Source: a virus
Strand: one strand, 5' to 3'
IMG/VR virus record: IMGVR_UViG_3300050130_000093
Location: 1 to 62,938 of that record
Length of the DNA stretch: 62,938 bases
Part shown: one piece after another, positions 25,275 to 33,417 of the stretch
Layout of the letters: each line of letters opens with the position of its first letter
Position numbering within the stretch: the stretch's first letter is position 1
Notes under the pieces: generated by a model
Seen by the model: the letters and a program-made list of their open reading frames with translations, nothing else
Told to the model about the DNA's origin: nothing
Database searches by the model: none
Position numbers and translations under genes: made by a program

Positions 25275-25322
25275 CTCAGAACCCCGAGCGCGTCAGCCGG
25301 CGGCAGTTAGTTCCCCATGGCA

Positions 25323-25865
25323 TCAGAAACCACTTGCCGTGTTGGTGATTCCGATCAGCGGCCACGCGGTCTTGGCGAACGCCGCGAACGACGCCGGCGA
25401 CGGCAGTGGGAACGCCGAAGCCTGCATCAGCGCCCCAGGCAGCCGGCCCGTAATCGCCGTCACCGTCCCGCCGACCAGCCGGTTCGCGGTCGTGTCGCTG
25501 TGATTGAACCCAAGCAGATACGCGCCGGGCGACAGGAGAAGCGGGGTTGAAAGCGTCACGTACTGGACGGTTGAGCTGCCCGTCCCGACGGTGCTCCCCG
25601 CGGACCAGAGATTCGCGCCGCCGGGCGTGAAGATGCCGATGTCGCTGTTGCCGCCCGCAGCCGACCCGTTGACCCAGAACGCGCGCTCGACGGTGTACGT
25701 CCACGGGATGAACAGCGGAATGAAGATCGCTTGGTTCGCCGTGTCCCATGCCATGCCCGCAGGGATGACGCCCAATCCTCCGAGCATCTTCACGTCGTTC
25801 GCGCCACACCACCGCATATAGGAGTTGATGAACGGCGGTACCGCCGCGTTACGCGGATAGTCCAT
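25323..25865 (-). CDS. Structural protein, paralogue A (180 aa)
   Basis: Start chosen at 25,865 because it overlaps the previous stop (ATGA); upstream in-frame sequence is antisense-like. Beta-sandwich pattern: RAFWVNGSAAGGNSDIGIF, LLLSPGAYLLGFNHSD and a conserved ASAFPLPSPASF near the end. It shares these blocks with the 189-aa product upstream. Probably a virion surface or fibre domain. Confidence 0.6.
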   Translation of the reverse strand: MDYPRNAAVPPFINSYMRWCGANDVKMLGGLGVIPAGMAWDTANQAIFIPLFIPWTYTVERAFWVNGSAAGGNSDIGIFTPGGANLWSAGSTVGTGSSTVQYVTLSTPLLLSPGAYLLGFNHSDTTANRLVGGTVTAITGRLPGALMQASAFPLPSPASFAAFAKTAWPLIGITNTASGF

Positions 25866-26434
25866 CAGAACACCGGGTTTCCAGCCAGGCAGACCGCTGG
25901 CGCGAGCGTGCTGAGCGAATTGGTTGCCGGGGTGGCATAGGTCAACGTGGAGGGAAGCGGGAACGCCGACGCCATTGAGCCCATCCCCGCGAGCCGGCCG
26001 ATTGCGCCACCCGCGTTGCTGGACAGCGCCGCTGCGCGCAACGTGCCCGTCCCGTTGTCCATAGCCACCGCCAGGTTGTACACCCCCGGGTCGAGCCACA
26101 CTGGCGTGACGGTGGGCGCCTGCGCCGCGTTCGTTCCAGACTGCGCAGTCGACCCGAGGCTTGTGATCTTCGCGAGCTCGCCCGTGTAGATGCCCACGTC
26201 AATGTTGCCGGAGACAGTCGCGCCGTTGTACCACATGAATCCCTCGACGAGGAATGCCTTGCGAACCAAGACGGGTATCCATAGTGCGGCGTTCGCGGTC
26301 GGCCACACCGTCGAAACCACGGACACCGTGCCCGTGACGAACAACGTATCGGGGATCGGCGAGCCTCCCGAAAGAAAGCCCGCGACCCCAAGCGCACACG
26401 CCGGGTCGAAAAGGTCCTCCGGCCAGTCGCCCAT
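25865..26434 (-). CDS. Structural protein, paralogue B (189 aa)
   Basis: Matches the downstream 180-aa protein in order: KAFLVEGFMWYNG...GNIDVGIYTG, VWLDPGVYNLAVAMD, and MASAFPLPSTLTY. The phage thus carries two tandem copies of one fold, probably after gene duplication. Coupled to neighbours on both sides by ATGA overlaps. Confidence 0.6.
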   Translation of the reverse strand: MGDWPEDLFDPACALGVAGFLSGGSPIPDTLFVTGTVSVVSTVWPTANAALWIPVLVRKAFLVEGFMWYNGATVSGNIDVGIYTGELAKITSLGSTAQSGTNAAQAPTVTPVWLDPGVYNLAVAMDNGTGTLRAAALSSNAGGAIGRLAGMGSMASAFPLPSTLTYATPATNSLSTLAPAVCLAGNPVF

Positions 26435-26784
26435 CAGTACTGCAACACCTTATAGGGGAACGCGCGAGCGGTCCCCGCGGTCTGCTTTAGCGTGCAGGTG
26501 ATCGCACCGGTATCGGAGATGTCATTCGCGATCGGGACACTGATCTTAATCAGATCATTCGCCGCCTGCGCATCCGTGTACTGCTGAAAGTACGCGACGC
26601 GCGTGGTGCCGCCCGTCAGGATCATCTGGTAGATGCGTAGTTGCAACACGTCCCCGGCAGCCATGTTGACCGTGTCGACATGGAAGCTGAACACCCCGGC
26701 ACTGGAGGACTGGAACAGTGTGGCTTCGGTCCCGACGGTCGGCGTTTCGGTGCCGTTCGCGGCTGCGGTCGGCGACTCGGCCAT
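26434..26784 (-). CDS. Hypothetical structural-region protein, 116 aa
   Basis: Beta-rich (GVFSFHVDTVNMAAGDVLQL, ITCTLKQTAGTARAF). Such short beta proteins accompany tail-fibre cassettes. No family recognised. Start follows the TAA of the neighbouring gene with a weak ribosome site. Confidence 0.5.
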   Translation of the reverse strand: MAESPTAAANGTETPTVGTEATLFQSSSAGVFSFHVDTVNMAAGDVLQLRIYQMILTGGTTRVAYFQQYTDAQAANDLIKISVPIANDISDTGAITCTLKQTAGTARAFPYKVLQY

Positions 26785-26785
26785 G

Positions 26786-27169
26786 TTAGCTCACCGCGAG
26801 TGTCACGGCACCCGACGCGAACGACACCGTAGCGCCCGCTGGGATCGACCCGGACAGCCCCGTCGTCGTGCCGCCCGCCTCGTACGTGGGGCCCGTGCTA
26901 GCAGACCAGATACCGAAGTACGGGCACCCGCTAGACTCCAACGGCATTCCCGTGAATGACTGGGCCGCATCAGTACCCGCTGAAGCCTGCGAGCCTCCGG
27001 AGGGTGTGCCGAACGTGATCGCCTGGCGTGCATATGAGCCGCCCGTGATCTCGTTCGCCCCCGTCGTGCCCGGCGAGCCGGAGTGCAGCGACAGGTAGTA
27101 GACGGTGGTCGGCACACATGGCGCCGCTGTCAACATCGCGTTTGCGTTCGCGGTGGTAAGGTCGGCCAT
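26786..27169 (-). CDS. Tail-fibre-cassette protein, 127 aa
   Basis: Residues 20-60 (TVYYLSLHSGSPGTTGANEI, GGSYARQAITFGTPSGG) match a well-known small phage protein found beside tail fibre genes in actinophages and Streptomyces prophages. GGAGGCTGATC precedes the ATG. It probably forms a small beta domain that attaches to or folds a fibre. Confidence 0.7.
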   Translation of the reverse strand: MADLTTANANAMLTAAPCVPTTVYYLSLHSGSPGTTGANEITGGSYARQAITFGTPSGGSQASAGTDAAQSFTGMPLESSGCPYFGIWSASTGPTYEAGGTTTGLSGSIPAGATVSFASGAVTLAVS

Positions 27170-27316
27170 GATCAGCCTCCGGTAAAGTAGACGACACCGC
27201 TAACGGTGCCCGAGGTTACATGCAGAAACAGCCCTGTACTGACTAGCACGACATGGTCGCACACGGGCAGGATGAAGTGTGGTACGGCCCGAACGGTCTA
27301 CTGACGAGCTAACGCT
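27170..27316. other. Gap with possible 25-codon minus-strand fragment
   Basis: Between the minus-strand 127-aa gene and the plus-strand LamG remnant. An open minus frame ending at 27,172 (start GTG 27,249 at best) ends in a protein-like TSGTVSGVVYFTGG, but lacks a ribosome site. Likely the tail end of a gene cut off when the plus-strand segment arrived. Confidence 0.3.
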
Positions 27317-27562
27317 GTGAGCAGCGCATACGATGCGGTCGTCCTTGGCGACTCCGCCATCGTACTACTGGCCGTGTTCGGCAGCGTCCGGTTCGTCGCT
27401 GGCGGACAGTGCGGACAGCCTGGCTCTCGCGTTCACGGGCACATCAACCGGGTCGCTCGATCAGATCTCTGGTGGGGGTTGGCTCCGGTTCGGCCAGCGG
27501 GGCGTGCGGCGTCGAAGGCTGAGGCTGCGTTGACCGACAACGAATCCACCACAGAGGAGTAG
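27317..27562 (+). pseudogene. Frame-broken LamG-like (lectin) gene remnant
   Basis: The first frame reads MSSAYDAVVLGDS; continuing in the +1 frame from about 27,351 gives PSYYWPCSAASGSSLADSADS and LALAFTGTSTG, the usual start of LamG/concanavalin-like domains on phage fibres. The original frame resumes protein-like sequence at the end (ALTDNESTTEE). At least one, probably two, frameshifts have occurred. Opposite in orientation to the surrounding virion genes. Confidence 0.55.
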
Positions 27563-27567
27563 ACGCA

Positions 27568-28107
27568 ATGGCCGCAGGCACAGTCACAACCGACCTCAAC
27601 GTCTACCGCTCCTATCCGCTCACCGCGGCACGCAAGGTGTGTTTCACCGCAGGCACCACAGACCTGGCATTGATCCCGGCCGGGCAGATCAAATACCTGC
27701 TTGGTTGGCGTATCAGTGAGACCGCCGGCGCAACCGCAGCCTGTGTGCTGCAGGACAGCGTCGAGACTATCGCGGATGTGAACGTCGACAACTTCGGGCT
27801 CATCACCCTGTTCGGCCAGGAAATGCAGGCATGTCAGTGCTCCTATTGGGTCGTTTCGAGGATCAGCGTCACGGTCAGCCCGTCAGCACTCGACGGAGAC
27901 GACAGCACAATCGCGAACACGTCGCCGTCCGCCACGCTCGGAGGCGTCCCGGCCGACGTATGGGTCACCGAGCTTGTGCAACTCAATGCGCTCATGCTGC
28001 TAACCGCCGATCCGTTCTGGTTTAGCGCGACGGTCACGGTTCCTACCCGGCAGACATACCGGACGCCAATCACCTTTACCGTGACACCCGAATCAACGGA
28101 TGCGTAG
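27568..28107 (+). CDS. Beta-sandwich receptor-binding-module protein with antisense 3' part
   Basis: AGAGGAG precedes the ATG. Residues 1-90 look real (TTDLALIPAGQIKYLLGWRI, ETAGATAACVLQDS), a jelly-roll motif common in phage tail or capsid accessory proteins. From about 27,843 the frame is antisense to the 3' end of the minus-strand fibre gene, and the encoded 88 residues are probably fortuitous. The module seems to have lost its own end during insertion. May be non-functional. Confidence 0.45.
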   Translation: MAAGTVTTDLNVYRSYPLTAARKVCFTAGTTDLALIPAGQIKYLLGWRISETAGATAACVLQDSVETIADVNVDNFGLITLFGQEMQACQCSYWVVSRISVTVSPSALDGDDSTIANTSPSATLGGVPADVWVTELVQLNALMLLTADPFWFSATVTVPTRQTYRTPITFTVTPESTDA

Positions 28108-29252
28108 AACGGCGGGATGTAGTTCGTGGCACCAGACGCGACCGCGAGCGTGCCGCTGATCGACCACGTGTAGGTGTTCGTGAAGTTTGGGAGGGCGGTT
28201 ACCACCGAAGACGGCAGAGCAGCAGCAACGTCGGAGGAGTTGAGCACGACCGCGCCCGTACGAGTGTTGAAGCTCGAGACGCCCCCGCCGCCACCCCCAC
28301 CGCCTTGGTCGTACCCGCTGACCGTATGCCAAACGCTACCGTCGGACGCCGGCGTCGCAGACATCGGGAACGTCAACGCCAGAGCCGACAAGCCGTCGAT
28401 CGTCTCGATCGGCGTCGCCGCCAGCAACGGCTGGATGCTCACCGCGTTGCCGGTCCCCCCGTCCGCGGAGCACTTGACCGTGAACTGGTAGTTCGCGAAC
28501 TGCGTGGCGTTCGGCAGGTAGACGGTGATCGGGCCAGCGGTCGTGTCGCACATGATCAGCTCGTTCGCCGAGGTGATCTGGTACGGCGAGTTCGCCGCGG
28601 TGATCGTGACCAGCGGGCCCGACGGCGCACCTGACGGCGGTGGCGTCCAGCCGTTCACGGCCTGCCAGAAGTTCGGATACTGCGCGAGCAGATAGACCGC
28701 GACCGCGACCTGCGGGTTGATCACCTGCTCCGGCACGACGTTGATCGTCTGCTGCACGCCGCCGGCGACGATCGTGACGGAGTACGGGTTCGTCGTGCCG
28801 ATGTACTGCACGAACGCCGCGGACGGTGCTGACGGGTTGAGGCCCACGTTGCCGTAGCCGAGGATGCCGACCTTCTCGTCATCGCCCAGCCGTGGAACGG
28901 CTGCGGCAACCGGCGCCGACGGCAGTTGGAGCTCTGCCTTGCGTCCCTGCGGGACGACGGGCACCCCGCCGTGCGCGTGCGGACGCGCCGCCGATACCGC
29001 CCTCGACTCATGGACGACCTCGCGCGCCACGGTCGCAGGCGCCGCGACGGACGCCTTCTTGGCCCGTGCGCGAGTCACGTTCGCTGGCCGCGACGCGGTC
29101 GCGCGGTCGGTCTTGGTCTTGGTTGCCTTCGCCGGCGCCACGCCCCGGGCATGCGGGCGTCTCGCTGACGATGCCGCCGACTCGCGGACAACTTCGACCT
29201 CGCGCGGCAACGCGGGCGCAACGTCCACAGGGATCGGCTTCGGACGCTTCAA
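27843..29252 (-). CDS. Tail-fibre-like structural protein, 469 aa
   Basis: TTG start at 29,252 has AAGGAGG 7 nt upstream. Residues 1-110 are basic and Ala/Arg-rich with two copies of a PHA(R/H)G block. Residues 190-300 hold ITSANELIMCDTTAGPITVYL, then an eight-Gly linker and SFNTRTGAVVLNSSDVAAAL, a phrase typical of phage fibre necks. The C-terminal 150 residues form a beta domain (VADGDVFAIVLSSPSSADGL). Its 3' end overlaps the plus-strand gene by 265 nt. Confidence 0.65.
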   Translation of the reverse strand: MKRPKPIPVDVAPALPREVEVVRESAASSARRPHARGVAPAKATKTKTDRATASRPANVTRARAKKASVAAPATVAREVVHESRAVSAARPHAHGGVPVVPQGRKAELQLPSAPVAAAVPRLGDDEKVGILGYGNVGLNPSAPSAAFVQYIGTTNPYSVTIVAGGVQQTINVVPEQVINPQVAVAVYLLAQYPNFWQAVNGWTPPPSGAPSGPLVTITAANSPYQITSANELIMCDTTAGPITVYLPNATQFANYQFTVKCSADGGTGNAVSIQPLLAATPIETIDGLSALALTFPMSATPASDGSVWHTVSGYDQGGGGGGGGVSSFNTRTGAVVLNSSDVAAALPSSVVTALPNFTNTYTWSISGTLAVASGATNYIPPFYASVDSGVTVKVIGVRYVCRVGTVTVALNQNGSAVSSMSALSCTSSVTHTSAGTPPSVADGDVFAIVLSSPSSADGLTVTLILETTQ

Positions 29253-29279
29253 CGCAACGCCTCCTTTGGCAGCTACAGG

Positions 29280-29296
29280 CCGTTCCCCGCCGTTCT
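29280..29296 (+). repeat. Repeated CCGTTC-N4-CCGTTCT motif, copy upstream of fibre gene
   Basis: Lies 28 nt before the TTG start of the fibre-like gene and about 12 nt before its AAGGAGG, the same geometry as the copy at 24,515. Also forms CCGTTC...GAACGG (29,280-29,302). Confidence 0.45.
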
Positions 29297-29328
29297 GAAC
29301 GGAGGGACCAACGCAATTGAGGAAAGGG

Positions 29329-29895
29329 TCAGTCAGACCGCGGCTGGCGTCTCTGCGCCTGCACGGTGATCCGCAGACCCCGGTACATCGCACCCTGCAC
29401 GTTCAACAGAACCGGACGCCACTCGCCGACCCGTGTCGTCGCGGCGGACCCCGCGATCACGATGTTCTCGCGCATCACGATCTTGACCTGCTCCACAAGC
29501 TGAATCGTCAGCCGCCACGACGGCTGCTCTTTGTACGGCGGCACCGACCCGAGCTGCGCCGGATTCACCGGACTGTTCGCCGGCGGGTTCGCCTGCACCG
29601 GGTTCTCGTAAGCGTGCTTCGCGAACGCGATCGTCAACGCCACCGTATCCTGCCAGTCATCCAGACCGCCCACACCGCCGGTCGACAGACCGCCCCGGCC
29701 ACCATTCGCGGTCATCCACGGGATCTGCGAGTTCAGCAAGCTCACGTACCCGAACGGCACCGCGGTCGGCGTCCCCATCCCGACGTCGCCGAGGATCCAC
29801 TGCACGCCGCTCGTGGCCGGACTCGACGCAAGCAGGTACGCGAGGACGTCGAGCATCTCCTCCGACGTGTACGTGCCGGACAGCTTCAACGCCAT
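29329..29895 (-). CDS. Probable tail terminator / tail completion protein
   Basis: 188 aa. N-terminal EMLDVLAYLLASSPATSG and C-terminal alternating strands (WRPVLLNVQGAMYRGLRITV) give the alpha/beta arrangement of tail terminator proteins. It sits next to a gpS-like completion gene in the usual neck-to-tail order. The similarity is general, not motif-based. Confidence 0.5.
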   Translation of the reverse strand: MALKLSGTYTSEEMLDVLAYLLASSPATSGVQWILGDVGMGTPTAVPFGYVSLLNSQIPWMTANGGRGGLSTGGVGGLDDWQDTVALTIAFAKHAYENPVQANPPANSPVNPAQLGSVPPYKEQPSWRLTIQLVEQVKIVMRENIVIAGSAATTRVGEWRPVLLNVQGAMYRGLRITVQAQRRQPRSD

Positions 29896-29896
29896 C

Positions 29897-30397
29897 TCAG
29901 ACCCCTCGCAGCGCCGTCATCAGGATCTCACCGATCTCGACCACGAGCTCTTCCGGCGGCGGCCAGATCGGACGCGGCGGGATATGCCACTTGCCGCGTC
30001 CCGGGAACGCCCCACCGTCACCGGCGCCCTGCGAGAGCACCTGCGGGATCTGGTAGCCGTCCTCCTCCCAGTTGATCGCGAGCACGACCGCATGATCGGT
30101 CGGCAGCACCATCGAGGAGTACGGCCCCGTCGGGGACGTCGCTGACTCGTAAAGGTCGCCCATCTCAAACAGCACACGATCCGGCTGCACCGCACCGCCA
30201 GCCGTCTTGCGTGCGACCGTCGAGTCCGCGAGCGGCGCCCACTGGCCATTGCCGCGCGAGTCGAACCGCTCGCGTGTCGCCGCATACACGACCTCCGCGG
30301 CAGCCTCAAGCTGCGGGCGCATGTCGCGCAACGCCGCGATCCGCCGGTCCAAGCCAAGCTGGATCTGCGTGAAGCCCATCGACGTGACCTTGATCAT
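29897..30397 (-). CDS. Phage virion morphogenesis protein (gpS / tail completion family)
   Basis: 166 aa. The block ERFDSRGNGQWAPLADSTVA followed by DRVLFEMGDLYES is characteristic of the Phage_tail_S family (RF...G..W.PL...T...K...L..TG.L..S). These proteins complete the head-tail joining region. Overlaps the upstream neck gene by ATGA. Confidence 0.75.
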   Translation of the reverse strand: MIKVTSMGFTQIQLGLDRRIAALRDMRPQLEAAAEVVYAATRERFDSRGNGQWAPLADSTVARKTAGGAVQPDRVLFEMGDLYESATSPTGPYSSMVLPTDHAVVLAINWEEDGYQIPQVLSQGAGDGGAFPGRGKWHIPPRPIWPPPEELVVEIGEILMTALRGV

Positions 30398-30729
30398 TCG
30401 CGCTCCGTCACGTAGTAGGACACCTGCCGGAAGCCGGTCCTGAAATCACGCTTGCCGTTCACGACGTAGCGGTAGACCTGCGCCTGCCCGGCCGTGTTGA
30501 CGTAGCTGCCGTAGCGCACCTCGTCCTCACGCAGAAGCGTCAGCCAGCGCGGCGCCCACAACACATGCGTGGCCTCAAGCGCGTACGCCTGCCGCTGGTC
30601 AAGGTCGCTGACCGGCACGACCTCGAACGCGAGGTCCGGCATGATCAGCGCGTAGCTGGAGCCAAGCTGCGACGGCGACGCCTGCACGACGCGCCACAGC
30701 TGCCCGCGACGGGTCAGCACTACCGACAT
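30394..30729 (-). CDS. Neck (head-tail stopper-like) protein, 111 aa
   Basis: Start at 30,729 (MSVVLTRRGQLWRVV). A compact beta protein (ALIMPDLAFEVVPVSDL, GKRDFRTGFRQVSYYV) of the length expected for stoppers. The ribosome site is poor, because the plus-strand HNH gene begins 16 nt upstream on the other strand; the insertion appears to have cut away the original leader. Confidence 0.55.
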   Translation of the reverse strand: MSVVLTRRGQLWRVVQASPSQLGSSYALIMPDLAFEVVPVSDLDQRQAYALEATHVLWAPRWLTLLREDEVRYGSYVNTAGQAQVYRYVVNGKRDFRTGFRQVSYYVTERE

Positions 30730-30744
30730 GAGGTGTACCGTACA

Positions 30745-31431
30745 ATGGGAATCATGGACGCTCACCGCTTCTGGTCGAAGGTGCGTATTGGCGGTCCCGA
30801 CGAGTGTTGGCCGTGGACCGGCGCCAACGACGGCAGGCACGGATACGGCCGCGTCCGGCGATCGTCAGGCCGCGGATGTGTCGCGGCTCATCGCATGGCT
30901 TGGGAACTTACGAACGGCCCGATCCCGGAAGACACGAGCACCTATCACGGCGTCTGCGTCCTGCATCGTTGCGACAACCCGCCGTGCTGCAACCCCACGC
31001 ACCTGTATCTCGGCGGACCCAGCGAAAACGCGCAGGACGCCGTCGATCGCGGCAGACTCGTCGCGCCACACGGCGAAACTCATTGGTGGGCGACACTCAA
31101 CGAGGCCCAGGTGCTTGAGGTTCGACGCCGCTACGCAGCTGGCGAGAACCAGTACGTTCTTGCCGAAGCCTTTGGTGTGCAACAGCCAGCCATCTCGCGC
31201 ATCGTGCGCGGGGAGCGCTGGACCCGGAGCGGCGGCGTGCGCATCGCTGGGCGCCGTCGTCCAGCCCGCGGAGAACAAAGCTCGCTCGCCAAGCTCACCG
31301 AAGCCCAAGTGCGACAGATTCGATCACGTGCCGCCTCTGGCGAGACCGGCAGGGCTCTCGCTGCCGAGTTCGGGATCACGCAGGGCGCGGCGTCAAAGAT
31401 TATCCGTCGCGCTACTTGGGCTCACGTCTGA
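30745..31431 (+). CDS. HNH endonuclease with two tandem C-terminal HTH modules
   Basis: Start at 30,745 (GAGGTG 9 nt upstream) or 30,754; 228 or 225 aa. N-terminal HNH core: HRFWSKV, CWPWTG, VLHRCDNPPCCNPTHLYLG. The C-terminus has two similar helix-turn-helix units, LNEAQVLEVRRRYAAGENQY...QPAISRIVRGERW and LTEAQVRQIRSRAASGETGR...GAASKIIRRATW, a nuclease-associated modular DNA-binding arrangement. TACAAT at 30,741-30,746 could be a -10 box for a leaderless message from 30,754. Convergent with, and overlapping, the methyltransferase gene by 20 nt. Confidence 0.82.
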   Translation: MGIMDAHRFWSKVRIGGPDECWPWTGANDGRHGYGRVRRSSGRGCVAAHRMAWELTNGPIPEDTSTYHGVCVLHRCDNPPCCNPTHLYLGGPSENAQDAVDRGRLVAPHGETHWWATLNEAQVLEVRRRYAAGENQYVLAEAFGVQQPAISRIVRGERWTRSGGVRIAGRRRPARGEQSSLAKLTEAQVRQIRSRAASGETGRALAAEFGITQGAASKIIRRATWAHV

Positions 31432-31906
31432 CGGCCACTGCGGTGAGACCATCGCCCGCATGCGATGACTCCACACTCACGGCTTGTAGCCCAGCGCGCT
31501 CAAGCACCGTAGCGAAGGTGGAGCGGGTGAAAAACGCGAAGTGCGCGTTGCCCTCATAGTCCTGCGAGCCGGCGAGCAGCTCCACCGTCGAATCCCAGTC
31601 GCGCACTCCTGCGTGGTAGTTGGCGACCTGGCCCAGCACGTCCGGGACCACTATCTCAAGGCGCCCGTCATCCGCAAGGACACGGCCCCACTCACGAAGC
31701 ACCGCCGTGGTCTCGTGCCAAGGGAAGTGTTCGAGCAGGTTGCTCGCGAACACCACGTCGAAGCTGTGATTCGGGTACGGCAGCTTGCGCGCGTCACCCA
31801 GGACGTAAGAACATCCCGTTCGTCCCGACCAGTCGATCGCGTCGAACTGCTCGAAGTCGGTGCGCTGCGGATGCGGGCCGCCGCCAATCTCCAAACCCCG
31901 GCTCAC
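31412..31906 (-). CDS. Class I SAM-dependent methyltransferase
   Basis: 164 aa. Motif I is at the extreme N-terminus (LEIGGGPHPQ), motif II is SFDVVFASNLLEHFPWHET and motif post II is GRVLADDGRLEIVVPD. The fold is a minimal Methyltransf_11 domain. Its stop lies inside the convergent HNH gene end, and its start overlaps a glycosyltransferase stop. It likely methylates a sugar or the modified virion protein rather than DNA; the substrate is not readable. Confidence 0.75.
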   Translation of the reverse strand: MSRGLEIGGGPHPQRTDFEQFDAIDWSGRTGCSYVLGDARKLPYPNHSFDVVFASNLLEHFPWHETTAVLREWGRVLADDGRLEIVVPDVLGQVANYHAGVRDWDSTVELLAGSQDYEGNAHFAFFTRSTFATVLERAGLQAVSVESSHAGDGLTAVAVRREPK

Positions 31907-32805
31907 GCGAGCGCCTCACGGTAGCGCTGCACATGCAAATCCACGACACGCTCAACCGACGCGAAGCCCATCAGTGGCGAGTCGGCAAGCAGGTTCCGCA
32001 GCGTGCGCTCCAACTCATCCTCGTCACGCACCTTCCACAAGTTGCCGGTGCTCTCCAACTCAGCAAACCAAGACGTGTCGTTCACGACGACCGGACGGCG
32101 TGTCGCTATCGCTGTGCGCGCCGCCTGCGACGACCCGGCCATCCCGTTCTCATCGTAGAACAGCACGATCGCATCGGCGCCCCTCAGCCAGTCGTGCAGC
32201 TCACGCCACGGCTTCCACGCCTGACCGCCCAACGCCTGCTCCGACGTCGCGAAGCTCTCGAACACCCAGCCGTTGCGGTCGCAGATCGGGGCGATCACGT
32301 CCTCGCGCGTGCGGCCCAAACCGAACGTCCTGACGATCGCCGGCAACTTGCGGATCGGGAACGGGATGACCTCCGGGCTGCCGGGCCCAACACCGGCGCG
32401 GTGCGTGAACGCGTGAGTGAAGTCGTAGTGGCGCAGCGACGGCGGATTACAGGAATCGTGGTAGGTCACGAACACGGGACCGTCGAAGCGTGCCATCAGC
32501 TCGTGCAGCCGATCGAGCTGGAAAAGCACATTCTCGAATTGGACGTGGATCAGGTCCAGGCCGAGGTCGAGGATCGTCTCCACGTCGAGCGCCCGGTGGC
32601 CGTAGCGGTTCCAGAGCTCCACGTCGAAGCACCGCACCACGTCGAGCTCGACATCGTCCTCTCCGGTCTCGCGCTCGTCGTAGTTGCGCGACCCGAGCAC
32701 GACCAGCTCGACGTCGTCACGTGCCGCGAATCCCTCGGCAAGCGTCCGGCTCATCTGCGCGATCCCGCACTGCGTCGTCCAGCTCGTGAGCAGCCCGACT
32801 CGCAT
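31903..32805 (-). CDS. GT-B fold glycosyltransferase (GT4-like)
   Basis: 300 aa. N-terminal Rossmann start MRVGLLTSWTTQCGIAQMSR and LDLIHVQFENVLFQLDRL; the donor half includes GADAIVLFYDENGMAGSSQA...AIATRRPVVVND, where a GxxGSSxA loop replaces the usual E-x7-E. It would transfer a sugar from a nucleotide-activated donor. Second of a six-gene modification cassette placed among neck genes. Confidence 0.72.
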   Translation of the reverse strand: MRVGLLTSWTTQCGIAQMSRTLAEGFAARDDVELVVLGSRNYDERETGEDDVELDVVRCFDVELWNRYGHRALDVETILDLGLDLIHVQFENVLFQLDRLHELMARFDGPVFVTYHDSCNPPSLRHYDFTHAFTHRAGVGPGSPEVIPFPIRKLPAIVRTFGLGRTREDVIAPICDRNGWVFESFATSEQALGGQAWKPWRELHDWLRGADAIVLFYDENGMAGSSQAARTAIATRRPVVVNDTSWFAELESTGNLWKVRDEDELERTLRNLLADSPLMGFASVERVVDLHVQRYREALA

Positions 32806-33417
32806 CTAGACCAGCGCGAACTTGTCGGTCTCCGCGCGCGTTCCCCACTTCTTCTCGTACGCGTCGAGATCGGCCACGCAGTCGGCTTGGAACTCATCGC
32901 GGATGTCCTGACGGCCCATCGTCGCCGACAACTCATGGATCAGCGGTGTCGGGATCGCCACACGCCGCGCCGGGATCCGCGCATTGACCAGCCGCTTCGC
33001 CAGGTCGATGTCGGAGCACCACAGCGAGAACCGCGAGTCGTACGGGCCGTGTGCGCGCGCCCACTCCGCATCGAACACGACGCACCAGCCGACGATGCAC
33101 TGAAGGCCGTCCGTGCTCGACTGGTCCGGGAAGACGACCGGCGACCACGCGCTGACTGCCGCGAGCAACGGGTCAAGCCACCCCGCCGTCACCTCAACGT
33201 CATCGTTGAGTCCGACGAGGTACTTGCCGGCGCCGGCCATCAGCGCCCGGTTCATCCGCAACGTGTAGTCCCGCACCCGGCTCCCCGACTCGACGATCAC
33301 GACCTCGTAGTCGATGTGCGACGTGTGCTCGTACAGCGACCTGAGCAACGTGCGCAGACGGTCGTGGCCGTCGAGCGACACCACGCAGATCGAGACGAGC
33401 GGCGGATCGTGCGTCAT
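32806..33417 (-). CDS. GT2-family glycosyltransferase
   Basis: 203 aa. PLVSICVVSLDGHDRLRTLL opens the GT-A fold and YLVGLNDDVEV supplies the metal-binding DD. FSLWCSDIDLAKRLV resembles the ED-acceptor motif. Start at 33,417 overlaps the next stop (ATGA). Short but with both halves of a GT-A domain. Confidence 0.75.
   Translation of the reverse strand: MTHDPPLVSICVVSLDGHDRLRTLLRSLYEHTSHIDYEVVIVESGSRVRDYTLRMNRALMAGAGKYLVGLNDDVEVTAGWLDPLLAAVSAWSPVVFPDQSSTDGLQCIVGWCVVFDAEWARAHGPYDSRFSLWCSDIDLAKRLVNARIPARRVAIPTPLIHELSATMGRQDIRDEFQADCVADLDAYEKKWGTRAETDKFALV

Noticed and set aside
27831-28025. Plus-strand ORF beginning MSVLLLGRFEDQ
   Set aside because: Lies antisense to the fibre gene's C-terminus, has no ribosome site, and turns to Arg/His-rich shadow sequence.
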